A stretch of 64,000 bases of DNA from Halorubrum sp. DM2 (GCF_901686465.1 NZ_LR594487.1:434001-498000); one strand, 5' to 3'. Shown: positions 8,771-17,965, counted from the stretch's first letter. Notes: generated by a model from the sequence alone, not told the origin. Translations and numbers: made by a program.

Positions 8771-10234
8771 ATGGCACGCTCGTTCACGCCCACGGCGTAC
8801 GAGGACCTCGACCCGGACCGCCGCCCGAGCCTCGCGGCGGCGCTGGTCCCGGTCCTCGCCATCGTGGCGTTCCTCGGTATCGGCTCGGCCGTCCTCGGTC
8901 TCGACCCGCACCCACCGCTCCTCTGGAGTATCGCCTTCGTCGGCGCGTTCGGGCTGTGGCTCGGCTACGACTGGGACGACCTGTTCGACGGGGTCGCGAA
9001 CGGACTCGTGATGGGTCTGCAGGCGATCCTCATCATCTTCACCATCTACGGGCTGATCGCGACGTGGGTCAGCGCCGGCACGATCCCCAGCCTGATGTAC
9101 TACGGGCTGGAGATACTCTCGCCGACGACCTTCCTCCCGGCGGCCGCCGTCCTCGCCGCCGTCGTCGCGTTCGCCATCGGCTCCTCGTGGACGACGGTCG
9201 GGACGCTCGGCGTCGCCTTCGTCGGCATCGGCGCGGGGCTCGGCGTCCCCGCCCCGATGACGGTCGGGGCCGTCCTCTCGGGCGCGTACGCCGGCGACAA
9301 GCAGTCGCCGCTCTCCGACACGACGAACCTCGCCGCCGGCGTCACTAACACCGACCTGTACGCGCACATCCGCCGGATGCGGACCGGCACCGCGATCGCC
9401 TTCGGGCTCGCCGTGATCGCGTTCGCCGCTGTCGGACTCCAGGTTAGCGGCTCCATCCCGGCGGGACGGATCGCCGAGATTCAGGGCGGTCTCACCGAGA
9501 CGTACGCGATCACCGTCCTCGCCTTCGTCCCGCTCGTCGTCACCTTCGGCTTGGCGCTGCGCGGGTACGCCGCGCTCCCGACCCTCGTCGCGGGCGTGTT
9601 CGCCGGTGCGTTCACGACGATCCTCCTTCAGGGGGCCGGCTTCGTCGCCGCGTGGGAGACGTTCATGTACGGCACCGCGCCCGAGTCGGCCTCGAACACG
9701 GTGAACGAACTCCTCGCGACCGACGGACTCACCGGATCCGCGTGGACGATCACGGTCGTCGTCGCCGCGCTCTCGCTCGGCGGCATCTTAGAGCGCACGG
9801 GCGTTCTCGCGGTGATTGCCCACGCGTTCACCTCGGCCGTGCGGAGTCCGGGCGCGCTCATCGCCGGAACCGGCATCTCCGCCATCCTCATCAACGCGCT
9901 CACCGCCCAGCAGTACATGAGCATCGTTCTGCCGGGCGTCACGCTCCGGAACACCTACGACGAGTTCGGGATGGACTCCGACCAGCTCTCCCGCGCGGTC
10001 GAGGCCGCTGGGACCCCGACCGGCGCGCTGATCCCGTATCACGCGGGAGCCGTCTTCATGGCGAGCGCCACCGGCGTGCCGACGCTCCAGTACGCACCGT
10101 ACTACCTGTTCGCGTTCTTCTCGCCGGTCGTGCTGTTCGTCATGGCCCTGACCGGCTACACCATCGACGTGAACCCGGTCTCGGCCGACGACCCCGGTAA
10201 GACGCCGACTGCGACCCCCGGCAGCGACGACTGA
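8771..10234 (+). CDS. nhaC: NhaC-type Na+/H+ antiporter
   Basis: Integral membrane protein of 487 residues with about eleven hydrophobic segments. Family-typical stretches include AIGSSWTTVGTLGVAFVGIG, SGAYAGDKQSPLSDTTNLAA and LINALTAQQYMSIVLPG. It probably exchanges Na+ for H+, which suits a salt-in halophile. The frame opens at 8702, but ATG 8771 follows a TTCTTATG box (8741-8748) by about 27 bases and begins the usual N-terminus. Confidence 0.9.
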   Translation: MARSFTPTAYEDLDPDRRPSLAAALVPVLAIVAFLGIGSAVLGLDPHPPLLWSIAFVGAFGLWLGYDWDDLFDGVANGLVMGLQAILIIFTIYGLIATWVSAGTIPSLMYYGLEILSPTTFLPAAAVLAAVVAFAIGSSWTTVGTLGVAFVGIGAGLGVPAPMTVGAVLSGAYAGDKQSPLSDTTNLAAGVTNTDLYAHIRRMRTGTAIAFGLAVIAFAAVGLQVSGSIPAGRIAEIQGGLTETYAITVLAFVPLVVTFGLALRGYAALPTLVAGVFAGAFTTILLQGAGFVAAWETFMYGTAPESASNTVNELLATDGLTGSAWTITVVVAALSLGGILERTGVLAVIAHAFTSAVRSPGALIAGTGISAILINALTAQQYMSIVLPGVTLRNTYDEFGMDSDQLSRAVEAAGTPTGALIPYHAGAVFMASATGVPTLQYAPYYLFAFFSPVVLFVMALTGYTIDVNPVSADDPGKTPTATPGSDD

Positions 10235-10286
10235 CGCTCGCTCTTCCGCTCCGCTCCGAGGTTCGGACCGGGTCGGACATCTCCTT

Positions 10287-10364
10287 CCGATCGCGGAACC
10301 ACTCGCTCCTTTCCGATCCCGGAACCCCCTGCCTCCACCCGATCCCAGAACCGACCGCCTCGAC
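10287..10364. repeat. Three imperfect 26-bp tandem repeats
   Basis: CCGATCGCGGAACC (10287), CCGATCCCGGAACC (10313) and CCGATCCCAGAACC (10339) recur at exactly 26-base spacing, with a diverged remainder of each unit. The array lies directly upstream of the TATA-like sequence near 10371, so it may be a leftover of promoter duplication or a multi-site operator. Confidence 0.6.
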
Positions 10365-10401
10365 CGGATCGGTTATGCCTCGCGCGGGATCGATCCGGTC
10401 T

Positions 10402-10540
10402 ATGTCCGACCGGTGGCTGTACGCTTGGGGGCTCGCGTCGGTCGCGTTCGGCGTCGCCGGCGCGCTCGCCGGCCTGACTCGCACCCGCTCGCGATCCGGC
10501 GTTCGACACGTTTACGCGCCCGCCGAGCCGTCCGTCTCAC
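10402..10540 (+). pseudogene. Possible relic of an MFS transporter N-terminus
   Basis: ATG at 10402 lies about 27 bases after a TATA-like GGTTATGC. The first 25 residues (MSDRWLYAWGLASVAFG..) resemble the first membrane helix of haloarchaeal MFS transporters from memory. After that the frame becomes Arg/Pro-rich out-of-frame-looking sequence that runs into the downstream DUF2240 gene. I read it as a promoter plus truncated gene start; it could also be a tiny single-TM protein. Confidence 0.3.
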
Positions 10541-11053
10541 ATGAGCCTGGAGGTCGCCGTCGCCGCCCCGTTCAAGGCCGAAGCCCAAGACCGGCTCGGG
10601 CAGGGGGAGTTCGTCGTCGCGCTGTCGCTGGAGCGGGAGTGGTTCTCGCCCGATCAGGCGAAGCGGCTCGTCGACGTCGCGCTCGGGCGCGGCCTCCTCG
10701 CGTCCGAGGACGGCGACCTGGTCCCGCAGTTCGACCCCGCGGAGGTGACCCTCCCGGAGGGGTTCGCCCCTGACGAGTCGATTCTCCGCGAGCAGTCCAC
10801 CTTCGAGAGCGCGCTCGACGCGGTCGTCGCGACCGGCGTCGAGAAGCAGCGCGCGGTCGCCGCGATCAACGAGCGACAGCGCGCGCTGGCGATCACCATC
10901 GAGGCCGCCGCGGTCCTCTACGCCCGAGAGCAGGGGGCCGCGGTCGACCGCCTCGCCGCCGACGTGCGCGAGGAACTCGCGGCCGAGGCGGACGAGGACG
11001 CGAACGACACGGGAGGGCCGGACGACGCGGCCGACGACTCGGAGGCCGCGTGA
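10541..11053 (+). CDS. DUF2240 family protein
   Basis: Soluble protein of 170 residues matching the archaeal DUF2240 pattern: MSLEVAVAAPFKAEAQDRL at the start, FVVALSLEREWFSPDQAKRLVD with a winged-helix-like feel, then a helical middle and a disordered acidic tail. The function is unknown; the composition could suit a small regulator. A TTTACG box (10511-10516) lies about 27 bases upstream. Its stop directly precedes the ATG of the next gene, so the two form an operon. Confidence 0.75.
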   Translation: MSLEVAVAAPFKAEAQDRLGQGEFVVALSLEREWFSPDQAKRLVDVALGRGLLASEDGDLVPQFDPAEVTLPEGFAPDESILREQSTFESALDAVVATGVEKQRAVAAINERQRALAITIEAAAVLYAREQGAAVDRLAADVREELAAEADEDANDTGGPDDAADDSEAA

Positions 11054-11479
11054 ATGGTCACGGACCGCCTCACAGACGGCGTCCGGATCGCACAGCTGCT
11101 CGCCTCCGAGGTGACGGGCAGCGAGAGCCGGCTCCGCGGCCTGACGGTCGTCGACGCCGACCCGGACGTCGAGGCGACGACCGGCGGCGCGCTGGCGTAC
11201 CGGATCGCCCGCGAGACGCCCGAAGACGGGAGCGACGCGGGGGACGCGGACGCTCCCCGCGAGACGGTCGCCGAGGTGTTCGTCCAGCCGGACCGCGCCC
11301 GGATCGAGGCGATCGCCGCCCCGGAGGCGGCCGCGACCGCGGCGACCGAGGCCGGCCTCCGCGTCCGTCCGAAGGCGGCGCGTCCGCCCCGAACGCTGGT
11401 GTTCGTCGAGGACGGCGCGCAGGTGAAGCGCGCGCTGACGGTCCTCGAAGCGATCCGAGGCGAGCCGAACGCCGGGTGA
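11054..11479 (+). CDS. Conserved haloarchaeal protein of unknown function
   Basis: Soluble acidic protein of 141 residues starting at the ATG immediately after the DUF2240 stop codon. The beginning (RIAQLLASEVTGSESRLRGLTVVDADPDVEA) and end (RTLVFVEDGAQVKRALTVLEAI) look like an alpha/beta domain. I do not recognise the family. Tight coupling to the DUF2240 gene suggests a shared role. The gene end runs into a 25-bp tandem repeat. Confidence 0.6.
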   Translation: MVTDRLTDGVRIAQLLASEVTGSESRLRGLTVVDADPDVEATTGGALAYRIARETPEDGSDAGDADAPRETVAEVFVQPDRARIEAIAAPEAAATAATEAGLRVRPKAARPPRTLVFVEDGAQVKRALTVLEAIRGEPNAG

Positions 11480-11550
11480 CGGCGTCGCTCCGAATCCCGA
11501 GTGACGGCGTCGCTCCGAATCCCGAGTGACGGTATCGATCCGACCGCCGA
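11476..11550. repeat. 25-bp tandem repeat, two exact copies plus one diverged
   Basis: Units at 11476-11500 and 11501-11525 are identical (each starts GTGACGGCGTCGCTCC); 11526-11550 is a diverged third copy (GTGACGGTATCGATCC). The first copy overlaps the stop codon of the preceding gene. It probably arose by slippage in the 3' untranslated region. Confidence 0.85.
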
Positions 11551-11589
11551 ACCGCAGAGAAAATCCCGTACCGGGCCGCCGTTATCGAC

Positions 11590-13497
11590 TTACTCCGGCT
11601 GTCCGCCGTCGCCGACCGCGACGGTCGCCCCCGGACCGGTTCCGGGGTCGACCTCGTCGCCGGAGACGTCGAACTCGCGGACGAGCGACCCGAGCCGCTC
11701 GGCTTGCTCCGCGAGCGAGCCGGCCTCCGCCGTCGCGTCGCTCATCGCGGCCAGCTGCTCGTCCGCGGCCTCGGCGACCGCGTCGGCTTCGGTCGCGGTC
11801 GCCTGACTGATCTCCGCGACCTCCTCGGCCATCGAGACCGTCTCCTCCGTGCTGGCGGCCTGATCGTCGGTGGCGCGGCTGATCTCTCGGATCCCCTCGT
11901 CGGTCTCCTTCGCGTTGTCCGACACCTGCGAGAACGCGTCCGCGGCGTCCTCGACCGCTTCGGCACCCGCCGCGATGTTCTCTTCGGCGCTTCGGACGGC
12001 CGTCACCGTTCCCTCGGTCCGCGACTGCGTGTCGCCGATCAGCTCCTCGATCTCCGTAGCGGCGTCTTGGGTCTCCTCGGCGAGCTGTTTCACCTCGTCG
12101 GCGACGACGGCGAACCCGTCGCTGCCGCCGCCGCTCCCGCCGGCGCGCGCGGCCTCGATGTTCGCGTTCAGGGCGAGCAGGTTCGTCTGCTCTGCGATGT
12201 CGCCGATGAGGTCGACGATCTCGCCGATGTCCTCCATCCGGTCGTCGAGCTGCTGGACCGTTCCCGCGGCGGAGTCGAGCGCCTCGCGGGACTCCTCGAC
12301 GCGCTCGATCGCGGTCTCCGCGGTCTCCTCGCCCTCGTCGGCGATGTCCGCGGTCTGCTCCGCGACCTCGACGACCGTCTGCGTCGAGGAGGCGACCTCC
12401 TCGATCGTCGCCGAGAGGTCGTTCATCTCGTCGGACACCTGTCTGAGCATCTCGCGCTGCTCGTCCGCGCCCTCGGCGATCTCGGTGACGGACTGACTCA
12501 CGGTCTCGCTCCGGTCGCTCGCGGTCTCGACGCCGCGGACCGTGTTCTCGCTCGCGGTCGACACGTCCCGCGCGAACGACCGCACCTCGCCCATCGCCTC
12601 GTCGATGTCGTCCATCATCCCGTTGAACGCCGCGCCGATCTGCGCCATCGCCTCGCTCTCGCTGTCCGCGTCGAGCCGGACCGTCAGGTCGCCGTCGGCC
12701 GCGCGGTCCATCGCCGCGCTGTAGTCGTCGGCCTTCGTCTCCAAGTGACTGTTCAGGCGCTCGACCTCCTCGCGGCGCTCCTCGACCTCCGCCTTCGCCG
12801 CCTCGACGTCCTGTATCTCGGACTGTTTCCGTTCGGCCAGTTCGAGCTGTTCGCGGGCCGCCTCTCGGGACTTCTCGATCGAGTACCAGTTGACCATCAG
12901 CGCGCCGGAGAGCCCGAGGACGAAGAACGCGTGAATCCCGCCCCAGACGATCGGATTCTCGATCGCCGCGGCGTGGTTGTAGACGAGACTCGAGTCGATG
13001 AGGCTGAACGCGCCGTGGCCGACCGCCACGTACCCGACGCCGACGGCGAACGGGAGCCAGTCTTCGTACAGCGCGAGTATTCCGATGAACACGAAGAAGC
13101 TGAAGTGCGCCTCGATGTACCCGCCCGACAGCTTCACCAGCGCCATCGAGACGGTCATGAGGCTGAACGCCGTGAGCACCGTCCGCTGGCGGCGGCCGAG
13201 CCGCGACCAGTTCGCCAGCGCGGCGGTCGCGAGGACGACGGCGACGAACCCCCCGAGCATCCACAGCGGCGTCGCCGGAATCTGCGCCCCGGTGATCGAT
13301 TCGGTCCCGCTGTACAGCCCCATCGCGATCAACACCGGCACCTGTATGACGGTCAAAATCAGGATGTTCCGGTGCCGCGGCTTCCACATTTCTTTCGGCA
13401 TCGAGGTGCCGTCGGGGGTGTAGCGGATCACTTCTCGCACGCTCTCCGTCAGCCCGCCAGACCCCTCCGAGGGTACGCTGCTCGCAGTTTCTCCCAT
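11590..13497 (-). CDS. Methyl-accepting transducer (Htr family) with six-TM sensor
   Basis: Protein of 635 residues. Six hydrophobic segments between residues about 45 and 225 form the membrane sensor (for example [20 protein letters not shown] and [19 protein letters not shown]), with no large extracellular domain. A coiled region and HAMP-like segment ([13 protein letters not shown]) follow, then a long methyl-accepting coiled coil with the signalling tip [16 protein letters not shown]-type motif and [19 protein letters not shown]. It should pass signals to CheA. The ligand is unknown; light, oxygen or membrane-potential sensing would suit such a sensor. A GCTTTTAACT box lies near 13524 (minus). 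Confidence 0.9.
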   Translation of the reverse strand: MGETASSVPSEGSGGLTESVREVIRYTPDGTSMPKEMWKPRHRNILILTVIQVPVLIAMGLYSGTESITGAQIPATPLWMLGGFVAVVLATAALANWSRLGRRQRTVLTAFSLMTVSMALVKLSGGYIEAHFSFFVFIGILALYEDWLPFAVGVGYVAVGHGAFSLIDSSLVYNHAAAIENPIVWGGIHAFFVLGLSGALMVNWYSIEKSREAAREQLELAERKQSEIQDVEAAKAEVEERREEVERLNSHLETKADDYSAAMDRAADGDLTVRLDADSESEAMAQIGAAFNGMMDDIDEAMGEVRSFARDVSTASENTVRGVETASDRSETVSQSVTEIAEGADEQREMLRQVSDEMNDLSATIEEVASSTQTVVEVAEQTADIADEGEETAETAIERVEESREALDSAAGTVQQLDDRMEDIGEIVDLIGDIAEQTNLLALNANIEAARAGGSGGGSDGFAVVADEVKQLAEETQDAATEIEELIGDTQSRTEGTVTAVRSAEENIAAGAEAVEDAADAFSQVSDNAKETDEGIREISRATDDQAASTEETVSMAEEVAEISQATATEADAVAEAADEQLAAMSDATAEAGSLAEQAERLGSLVREFDVSGDEVDPGTGPGATVAVGDGGQPE

Positions 13498-13801
13498 ACG
13501 CGCCGGTTGTTGTTCGAGTTAAAAGCACATTCCCTCCAAGTATTAGCCCTGATACTGCCGTTCAGGTGTCGTAGCGTAGTTGACGGGGGGTAACAGGTTT
13601 AGCCGGCGAGTTACGGTCGGCGAAAGAAATTGCCGCTTCTCCCGCGGTAGTCGAAGCCGTTCCGTCAGCGGCGTGAGCCGCGTCCTCCTCGGGGCGCGAC
13701 AGATGCGGCCCCGACTCGTTCCCCGACTACCGGTCGGCGCGCTCGCCGCCCGCGGTCTCCAAGCCGACGACTTTTATGTCGGGCCGGCCCGGTCTACGGC
13801 C
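13498..13801. other. Divergent intergenic region
   Basis: 304 bases between the divergent transducer and NurA genes. It holds a minus-strand TATA-like sequence near 13524-13530 and a plus-strand CTTTTATG box (13771-13778). I see no further gene or repeat here. Confidence 0.5.
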
Positions 13802-15094
13802 GTGACGCTCGATCCGATCCACGTCGAGAACATCGCGCAGCTCGCGTACGGCATCGGTGGCGACGTGGACGCGACGGACCACGACGACCTCGCCGAGCGC
13901 GTCTGGCGTGAGTGGCTCCCCGAGCTGCGCCGCGAGGGTCGGGTCGTGATCGAGGCGCTCGGCGACCACGAGCGCCGACGGGCCGACATCGACGACGTCG
14001 CGCTCGCCGAGCGCCCGTTCGAGACGGTCCACGGCCTCGACTCCGGGACGATCAACCCCACGACGTTCAAGAACGGCCTCGTCGTCGACGTCGCGCACGC
14101 GGCGATGGCGAGTTCGCCGACGGATCTGGACCTCCACCGCGACCGGACCATCGTCGCGACTGTTCACGCCGGCGACTCGACCGCAGGCTTCGACAGCGAG
14201 TGGACGAAGCGCGACGAGAGCCACACGAAACAGCGCGTCCTCCACGTCCCGCGGGTGAACCGCTACGCGGAGCGGGTCGTCCACGCCCTCGCCTTATACC
14301 TCGCGGAGGGGACCCACGCGCTCGACCACGCCGACCGCGTCGACGGCCTCCTCGTCCTCGACGGCCCGATCTACCCGAAGGAGCTGTTCACGTGGACGGA
14401 CCGGGACCCCGAGCTCGGCGAACTCGCCCGGGAGGCGAAGCCGCGCGGGGTCATCGAGAAGTACGTCCGGCTCGTCGAGCGGTTCGTCGAGCGCGACGTG
14501 CCGCTGGCCGGGTTCGTGAAAAATCCCGCGAGCGGCACCGCGGTCCGGGCGCTCGCGCGCGCCGGCGTCGAGTCGCCGTGGCCCGACGACACCGCGCTGT
14601 TCACGCGGCTGTTGGAGCGGCGCGACCCCGACCACCGATCCGCCGGAGGTGACGGTGGCGGCGACCGCGCCGCCGACCGTGGCGCGCGGCTCGACGACGA
14701 CCTCACCTTCACCACGTGGTTCCGGAGTCGTGGCGGCGCGGACGCGGCGATGGCCGCCGACGAGGACGCGCTCGGCGTCGACCGCGAGCTCGACCCGGAG
14801 CTGTACGAGGTCACGTTCATGGTCGTCTACGACCCCCGCACAGACGTGACGTACAAGCTGGAGGCCCCGTACGCGTTCACGCGCGACCCCGACACCCGCG
14901 AGCGGCTCACTCGGCAGGTCGTCGCCGAGGTGGCGGCGACGCGCGGCCCGCCCGAGCCGGTCGCGAAGGCGGACGAGCTGGCGCGGATCTCGGCCACCGA
15001 GAAGGCGGCGCTCCGCCGGAAGTTCGAGGAGCGTCTGGGTAGCGACCAGCAGGCGACCTACGACGACCTCCGATGGGGGAAGGCGGAGTTTTGA
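13802..15094 (+). CDS. NurA-domain nuclease-like protein
   Basis: Protein of 430 residues with a NurA-type domain: HGLDSGTINPTTFKNGLVVDVAHAAM (N-terminal), LLVLDGPIYPKEL (middle), GFVKNPAS and a late DELARISATEKAALRRKFEE. NurA proteins are 5'-3' nucleases that cooperate with HerA and Mre11-Rad50 in DNA end resection. No herA is adjacent here. GTG at 13802 is preceded by CTTTTATG at 13771-13778, fitting a leaderless start; the in-frame ATG at 13580 has no such support. A Gly/Ala/Asp-rich insert sits near residue 290. Confidence 0.8.
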   Translation: MTLDPIHVENIAQLAYGIGGDVDATDHDDLAERVWREWLPELRREGRVVIEALGDHERRRADIDDVALAERPFETVHGLDSGTINPTTFKNGLVVDVAHAAMASSPTDLDLHRDRTIVATVHAGDSTAGFDSEWTKRDESHTKQRVLHVPRVNRYAERVVHALALYLAEGTHALDHADRVDGLLVLDGPIYPKELFTWTDRDPELGELAREAKPRGVIEKYVRLVERFVERDVPLAGFVKNPASGTAVRALARAGVESPWPDDTALFTRLLERRDPDHRSAGGDGGGDRAADRGARLDDDLTFTTWFRSRGGADAAMAADEDALGVDRELDPELYEVTFMVVYDPRTDVTYKLEAPYAFTRDPDTRERLTRQVVAEVAATRGPPEPVAKADELARISATEKAALRRKFEERLGSDQQATYDDLRWGKAEF

Positions 15095-15160
15095 GACACG
15101 ACGAAGTGGTGGCGCGCGCCTGCGAGGCCGCCTCGCGGCCGAGCAGCACGCGCGAGGGAG

Positions 15161-15197
15161 TCGCTGGCGGTCGGAGCGAAGCGAAGACCGCCAGCGA
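15161..15197. repeat. 12-bp-stem hairpin
   Basis: TCGCTGGCGGTC (15161-15172) is perfectly complementary to GACCGCCAGCGA (15186-15197), with a 13-base loop GGAGCGAAGCGAA. Element B has the equivalent 8-bp stem at 38454-38461 / 38481-38488. Confidence 0.85.
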
Positions 15198-15347
15198 CGA
15201 GGCTGGGGAGGCGTGAGGTGCGGGTGCGGTCCCGCGAGCGACCGGAGGGAGCGAGCGGGAGTACGGAAGTCGCAGCCTGCGCAGCGAACGCAGTGAGCGA
15301 GCAGGAACGTCTTCCGGTGGTGCTGCGCGGGGCGGGACTCGAAGGGG

Positions 15348-15445
15348 CAGCCGCGAGGGCGACGCACGGCGACACAAGCACCGCAACGAGGGAGCGGTAG
15401 CGACCGAGTGAGGAGCGCAGCGAGCCGCGCGAGTCCTCGCGGCTG
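15348..15445. repeat. Long-range inverted repeat enclosing a 76-base loop
   Basis: CAGCCGCGAGG (15348-15358) pairs with CCTCGCGGCTG (15435-15445). The corresponding stem in element B is 19 bp and differs in its inner part on both arms, so pairing is kept while sequence changes. The enclosed loop contains GCGACGCA, CAAGCACCGCA and GAGCGCAGCGAGC. Confidence 0.8.
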
Positions 15446-15745
15446 GGGCTTCGGCGGTCGTGTCCAAGTCGGTGACCGCGTATCGCCGAGCGACTGGGGC
15501 TTCGGCGGTCGTGTCCAAGTCGGTGACCGCGTATCGCCGAGCGACTGGGGCTTCGGCGGTCGTGTCCAAGTCGGTGACCGCGTATCGCCGAGCGACTGGG
15601 GCTTCGGGGGTGTTCATGTCAATCAGCGATTTATCAACACTAGCGCCATCATACAGCCGAGCGACTGGGGCTTCGGGGGTCTCGATTGTGACGAAAGCAA
15701 CTGCGTCGTAGCGAGCGGATACGCCTTCAGCGCCCCCAAAGAGTG
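15443..15745 (+). repeat. Array of 51-bp direct repeats with variable later units
   Basis: The word CTGGGGCTTCGG begins at 15443, 15494, 15545, 15596 and 15665. The first three units are 51 bases and essentially identical; the fourth is 69 bases with a different, AT-richer interior; the fifth runs out toward 15745. On the minus strand each unit reads as a peptide ending (P/A)EAPVAR. Related units occur in element B at 57-base spacing (38246, 38303). Confidence 0.85.
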
Positions 15746-15760
15746 ATCGTTTTTTCGGTC

Positions 15761-16495
15761 TCAGACCACCTGCGCGAGCAACACCACGTAGGTGACCGCG
15801 TTGTACACACCGTGTACCAGCCCGGGGACCACCACGTTGTCCGTCCACTCGTAGAACGCGCCGAGGACCGCTCCCAACACGACGACGACGCCGACGTACG
15901 CCCACTGCTCGACCATCGTTCCGGAGACCGCGGGCAGGTGGATCAGCCCGAACGCGACGCTCGCGATGAGTATCGCGGGGGCGGCGTCGAACGCGCGCCG
16001 GATCCCGCCCTGAACGACGCCGCGAAACAGCAGTTCCTCGACCGGGCCGACCACCGCGAGCGACACCGCGATCATCGCGAGGTAGTAGGTGACCGGGTCG
16101 CCGCCCGGGACGACCGCCTGGTTCTGCCCGGTCGAGAGGCCGATCTGATCGAGCGCGAACAGGGCCCCGTACTGGAACCCGAAGAGGAGGACGCCGCCGC
16201 CGACGATGATCCCCGCCTCGCGGGCGGTCGGCCGGGAGGCGCGAGCGAGGTCCCACTGGTCGGTGACGGCGAGGTACCCCGCGATCGCGGCGACGAACCC
16301 GGCGAACTGGAGCAGGGTCTGGAGCAGCCGGTAGCCGTTCGATCCCTCCGACACTAGCCCGAGGGAGGCGGCAAGGTTCGTTCCGGGCACGGTGACTGCG
16401 TTCGCGACGAGGAACGCGAACACGATCGCGAACAGCGCGCTCGCGACGCGAGTCAATCGCTCGCCGACCGCCGCCGCGGGGGGGTCGTCGCTCAT
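15761..16495 (-). CDS. CPBP-family intramembrane metalloprotease
   Basis: Protein of 244 residues with about seven membrane segments. The CPBP (CAAX protease / bacteriocin-processing-like) motifs are present: EELLFRG near residue 155, FGLIHLP near 185 and a later LVHGVYNAVTY. Members cleave peptides within the membrane; some process prenylated or small substrates. The substrate here is unknown. The ATG at 16495 begins directly with a short soluble N-terminus. Confidence 0.85.
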   Translation of the reverse strand: MSDDPPAAAVGERLTRVASALFAIVFAFLVANAVTVPGTNLAASLGLVSEGSNGYRLLQTLLQFAGFVAAIAGYLAVTDQWDLARASRPTAREAGIIVGGGVLLFGFQYGALFALDQIGLSTGQNQAVVPGGDPVTYYLAMIAVSLAVVGPVEELLFRGVVQGGIRRAFDAAPAILIASVAFGLIHLPAVSGTMVEQWAYVGVVVVLGAVLGAFYEWTDNVVVPGLVHGVYNAVTYVVLLAQVV

Positions 16496-16579
16496 CGCCG
16501 GCGATACGGCTCGCGGCGGTTTAGACGCACCGGAAGGGACCGGGGGCGTCGGTTCTCTCGCGAGTGTCGATTCGCGGCG

Positions 16580-17866
16580 TCAGTCGATCCGGAGTTCGCG
16601 CTTCTCCGTGACGGCCTCGGCCTCCTCGAAGTCGCCGCCGCCGAGCAGTCCGCGGGCCGCCTTCTTCCCCCACTCGACCGCGGGCTGGGTGAACGTCGAG
16701 ACGCTCGCGAGCTCGCCGTACAGCACGCAGGCCGCCTCCATTCCGTAGAGCAGCTCACCGAGGCTTCGCTCGTCGACGCGGTCGATCTCGACGCGCACGT
16801 TGGGAACGTCCGCCGCCGCGAGGCTCGCCTCGGTCGCCTCGAACTCGGCGTCGAGCAGCCCGCCGAGCGACGAGCCGCCGAGGTACGCCAGCCCGTCGAG
16901 GTCGGTCTCGGGGATCGGCACGTCGGCGCGCTCGGTCGGGCGCACGAGCGTCACCAGTTTGTCCGGCGGCCCGGCGCGATACAACTGGAGCTGGGAGTGC
17001 TGGTCGGTCGCGCCGAGCGCCCGGGCGGGAGTCTGGCCCAGCCCGTCCTTGCCGAGACTCTCGGCCCACAGCTGTGCGAACCACTCCGCGAACGTCTCCA
17101 GCGACTCGGCGTACGGCATCACGGCGTTGGTGAGCGCGCCGCGCTCCGCGAGCGCGTACGTCGCCGCGCCGTACGCGTAGGCGGGCGACTCGTACAGCGA
17201 CCCCGACAGCGACTCCATCCCGTCGCGGCCGCCCGCAAGGACGGCCGCGACGTCGTGGCCCTGAAGCGCGGCGACCGCGAGGCCGACCGTCGACAGCGCC
17301 GAGAAGCGGCCGGGGACCCCGTCCGGAACCGGCAGCGAGGGCAGGTCGTGGCGGTCGGCCAGCTCCCGGAGGTTCCCCTCCTCGCCGGTGGTGACGAGGG
17401 TGCGGTCGGTCCAGTCGACGCCCGCGTCGGCCATCGCCTCGCGGACGACGAGGAAGTTCGCGAGCGTCTCCGCGGTCGTCCCTGACTTCGAGACCACGTT
17501 GACGACGGTGTCGTTGAGCGGGAGGTCAGCGAGGAGCCGCCGTGTGTCGTCGGGATCGACGTTGTCGAGGACGTACGCGTCCACGTCGCTTTCGAGCGCC
17601 GTTGCGAGCGTCGCTGCGCCGAGCGCGCTCCCGCCGATGCCGACCGTCAGCACCGCCTCGGGGCGGTCGAACCCGTCGACCGCGGCGTAGATCGCGTCCG
17701 GGTCCGCGGTCTCGGGGAGGTTCAGGGCTGCGTACCCGAACTCCTCGTCGGCCATTCCGCCCGCGATCCGCTCGTGCGCGGCCGCAACGCGGTCGTCGAG
17801 TCTGTCCAGCGTCTCCGTCGTGAGCCCGGGAGTCGTCTCCAGAGCGTTGCCGAGGTCGACGTTCAT
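16580..17866 (-). CDS. pgi: Glucose-6-phosphate isomerase
   Basis: Protein of 428 residues with SIS domains of the Pgi superfamily: VLTVGIGGSALGAATLATAL, VVNVVSKSGTTAETLANFL and TDQHSQLQLYRAGPPDK, with a lysine-bearing C-terminal segment (EWGKKAARGLL). It interconverts glucose-6-phosphate and fructose-6-phosphate, supporting gluconeogenesis in haloarchaea. A GTTTTTAAG box near 17890-17897 (minus) lies about 27 bases before the ATG, fitting a leaderless mRNA. Confidence 0.93.
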   Translation of the reverse strand: MNVDLGNALETTPGLTTETLDRLDDRVAAAHERIAGGMADEEFGYAALNLPETADPDAIYAAVDGFDRPEAVLTVGIGGSALGAATLATALESDVDAYVLDNVDPDDTRRLLADLPLNDTVVNVVSKSGTTAETLANFLVVREAMADAGVDWTDRTLVTTGEEGNLRELADRHDLPSLPVPDGVPGRFSALSTVGLAVAALQGHDVAAVLAGGRDGMESLSGSLYESPAYAYGAATYALAERGALTNAVMPYAESLETFAEWFAQLWAESLGKDGLGQTPARALGATDQHSQLQLYRAGPPDKLVTLVRPTERADVPIPETDLDGLAYLGGSSLGGLLDAEFEATEASLAAADVPNVRVEIDRVDERSLGELLYGMEAACVLYGELASVSTFTQPAVEWGKKAARGLLGGGDFEEAEAVTEKRELRID

Positions 17867-17965
17867 ACTCGTCTCACCGCGCGAGAGCTACTTAAAAACC
17901 GCCGACCGGAGCGGACACCGATCGGAGCGGATGCCGGTCGGACGGACGCCGACTGGAGTGGACCG

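Larger units (their letters stand above)
10235..10540 (+). other. Intergenic region with 26-bp repeats and a promoter
   Basis: This 306-base gap holds three imperfect 26-bp tandem repeats (10287-10364), a TATA-like GGTTATGC near 10371 and a short ORF starting at 10402 (separate entries). Before 10287 I see nothing recognisable. Confidence 0.5.
15095..15760 (+). other. Composite non-coding repeat element A
   Basis: 666-base gene-free region. From left to right on the plus strand it holds four hairpins (15161-15197, 15230-15260, 15276-15305, 15348-15445) whose loops share GAGCGN-AGCGA-like words, then an array of direct repeats (15443-15745). Two blocks, 15190-15221 and 15321-15358, recur in element B (38.2-38.5 kb) on the other strand. 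Long open frames across it are Arg/Pro/Ala-rich and are probably artefacts of GC content. It may be a structured RNA locus or a non-autonomous mobile element. Confidence 0.65.

Noticed and set aside
15330-15350. Partial tRNA T-arm (minus strand TTCGAGTCCC) that could mark an attachment site
   Set aside because: The stem bases around it do not pair as a T stem, and no other tRNA arm is nearby; the same block occurs in element B as part of the repeat.
15443-15745. CRISPR array
   Set aside because: Three of the units are identical over their whole length, so there are no unique spacers, spacing varies, and no cas gene is present.
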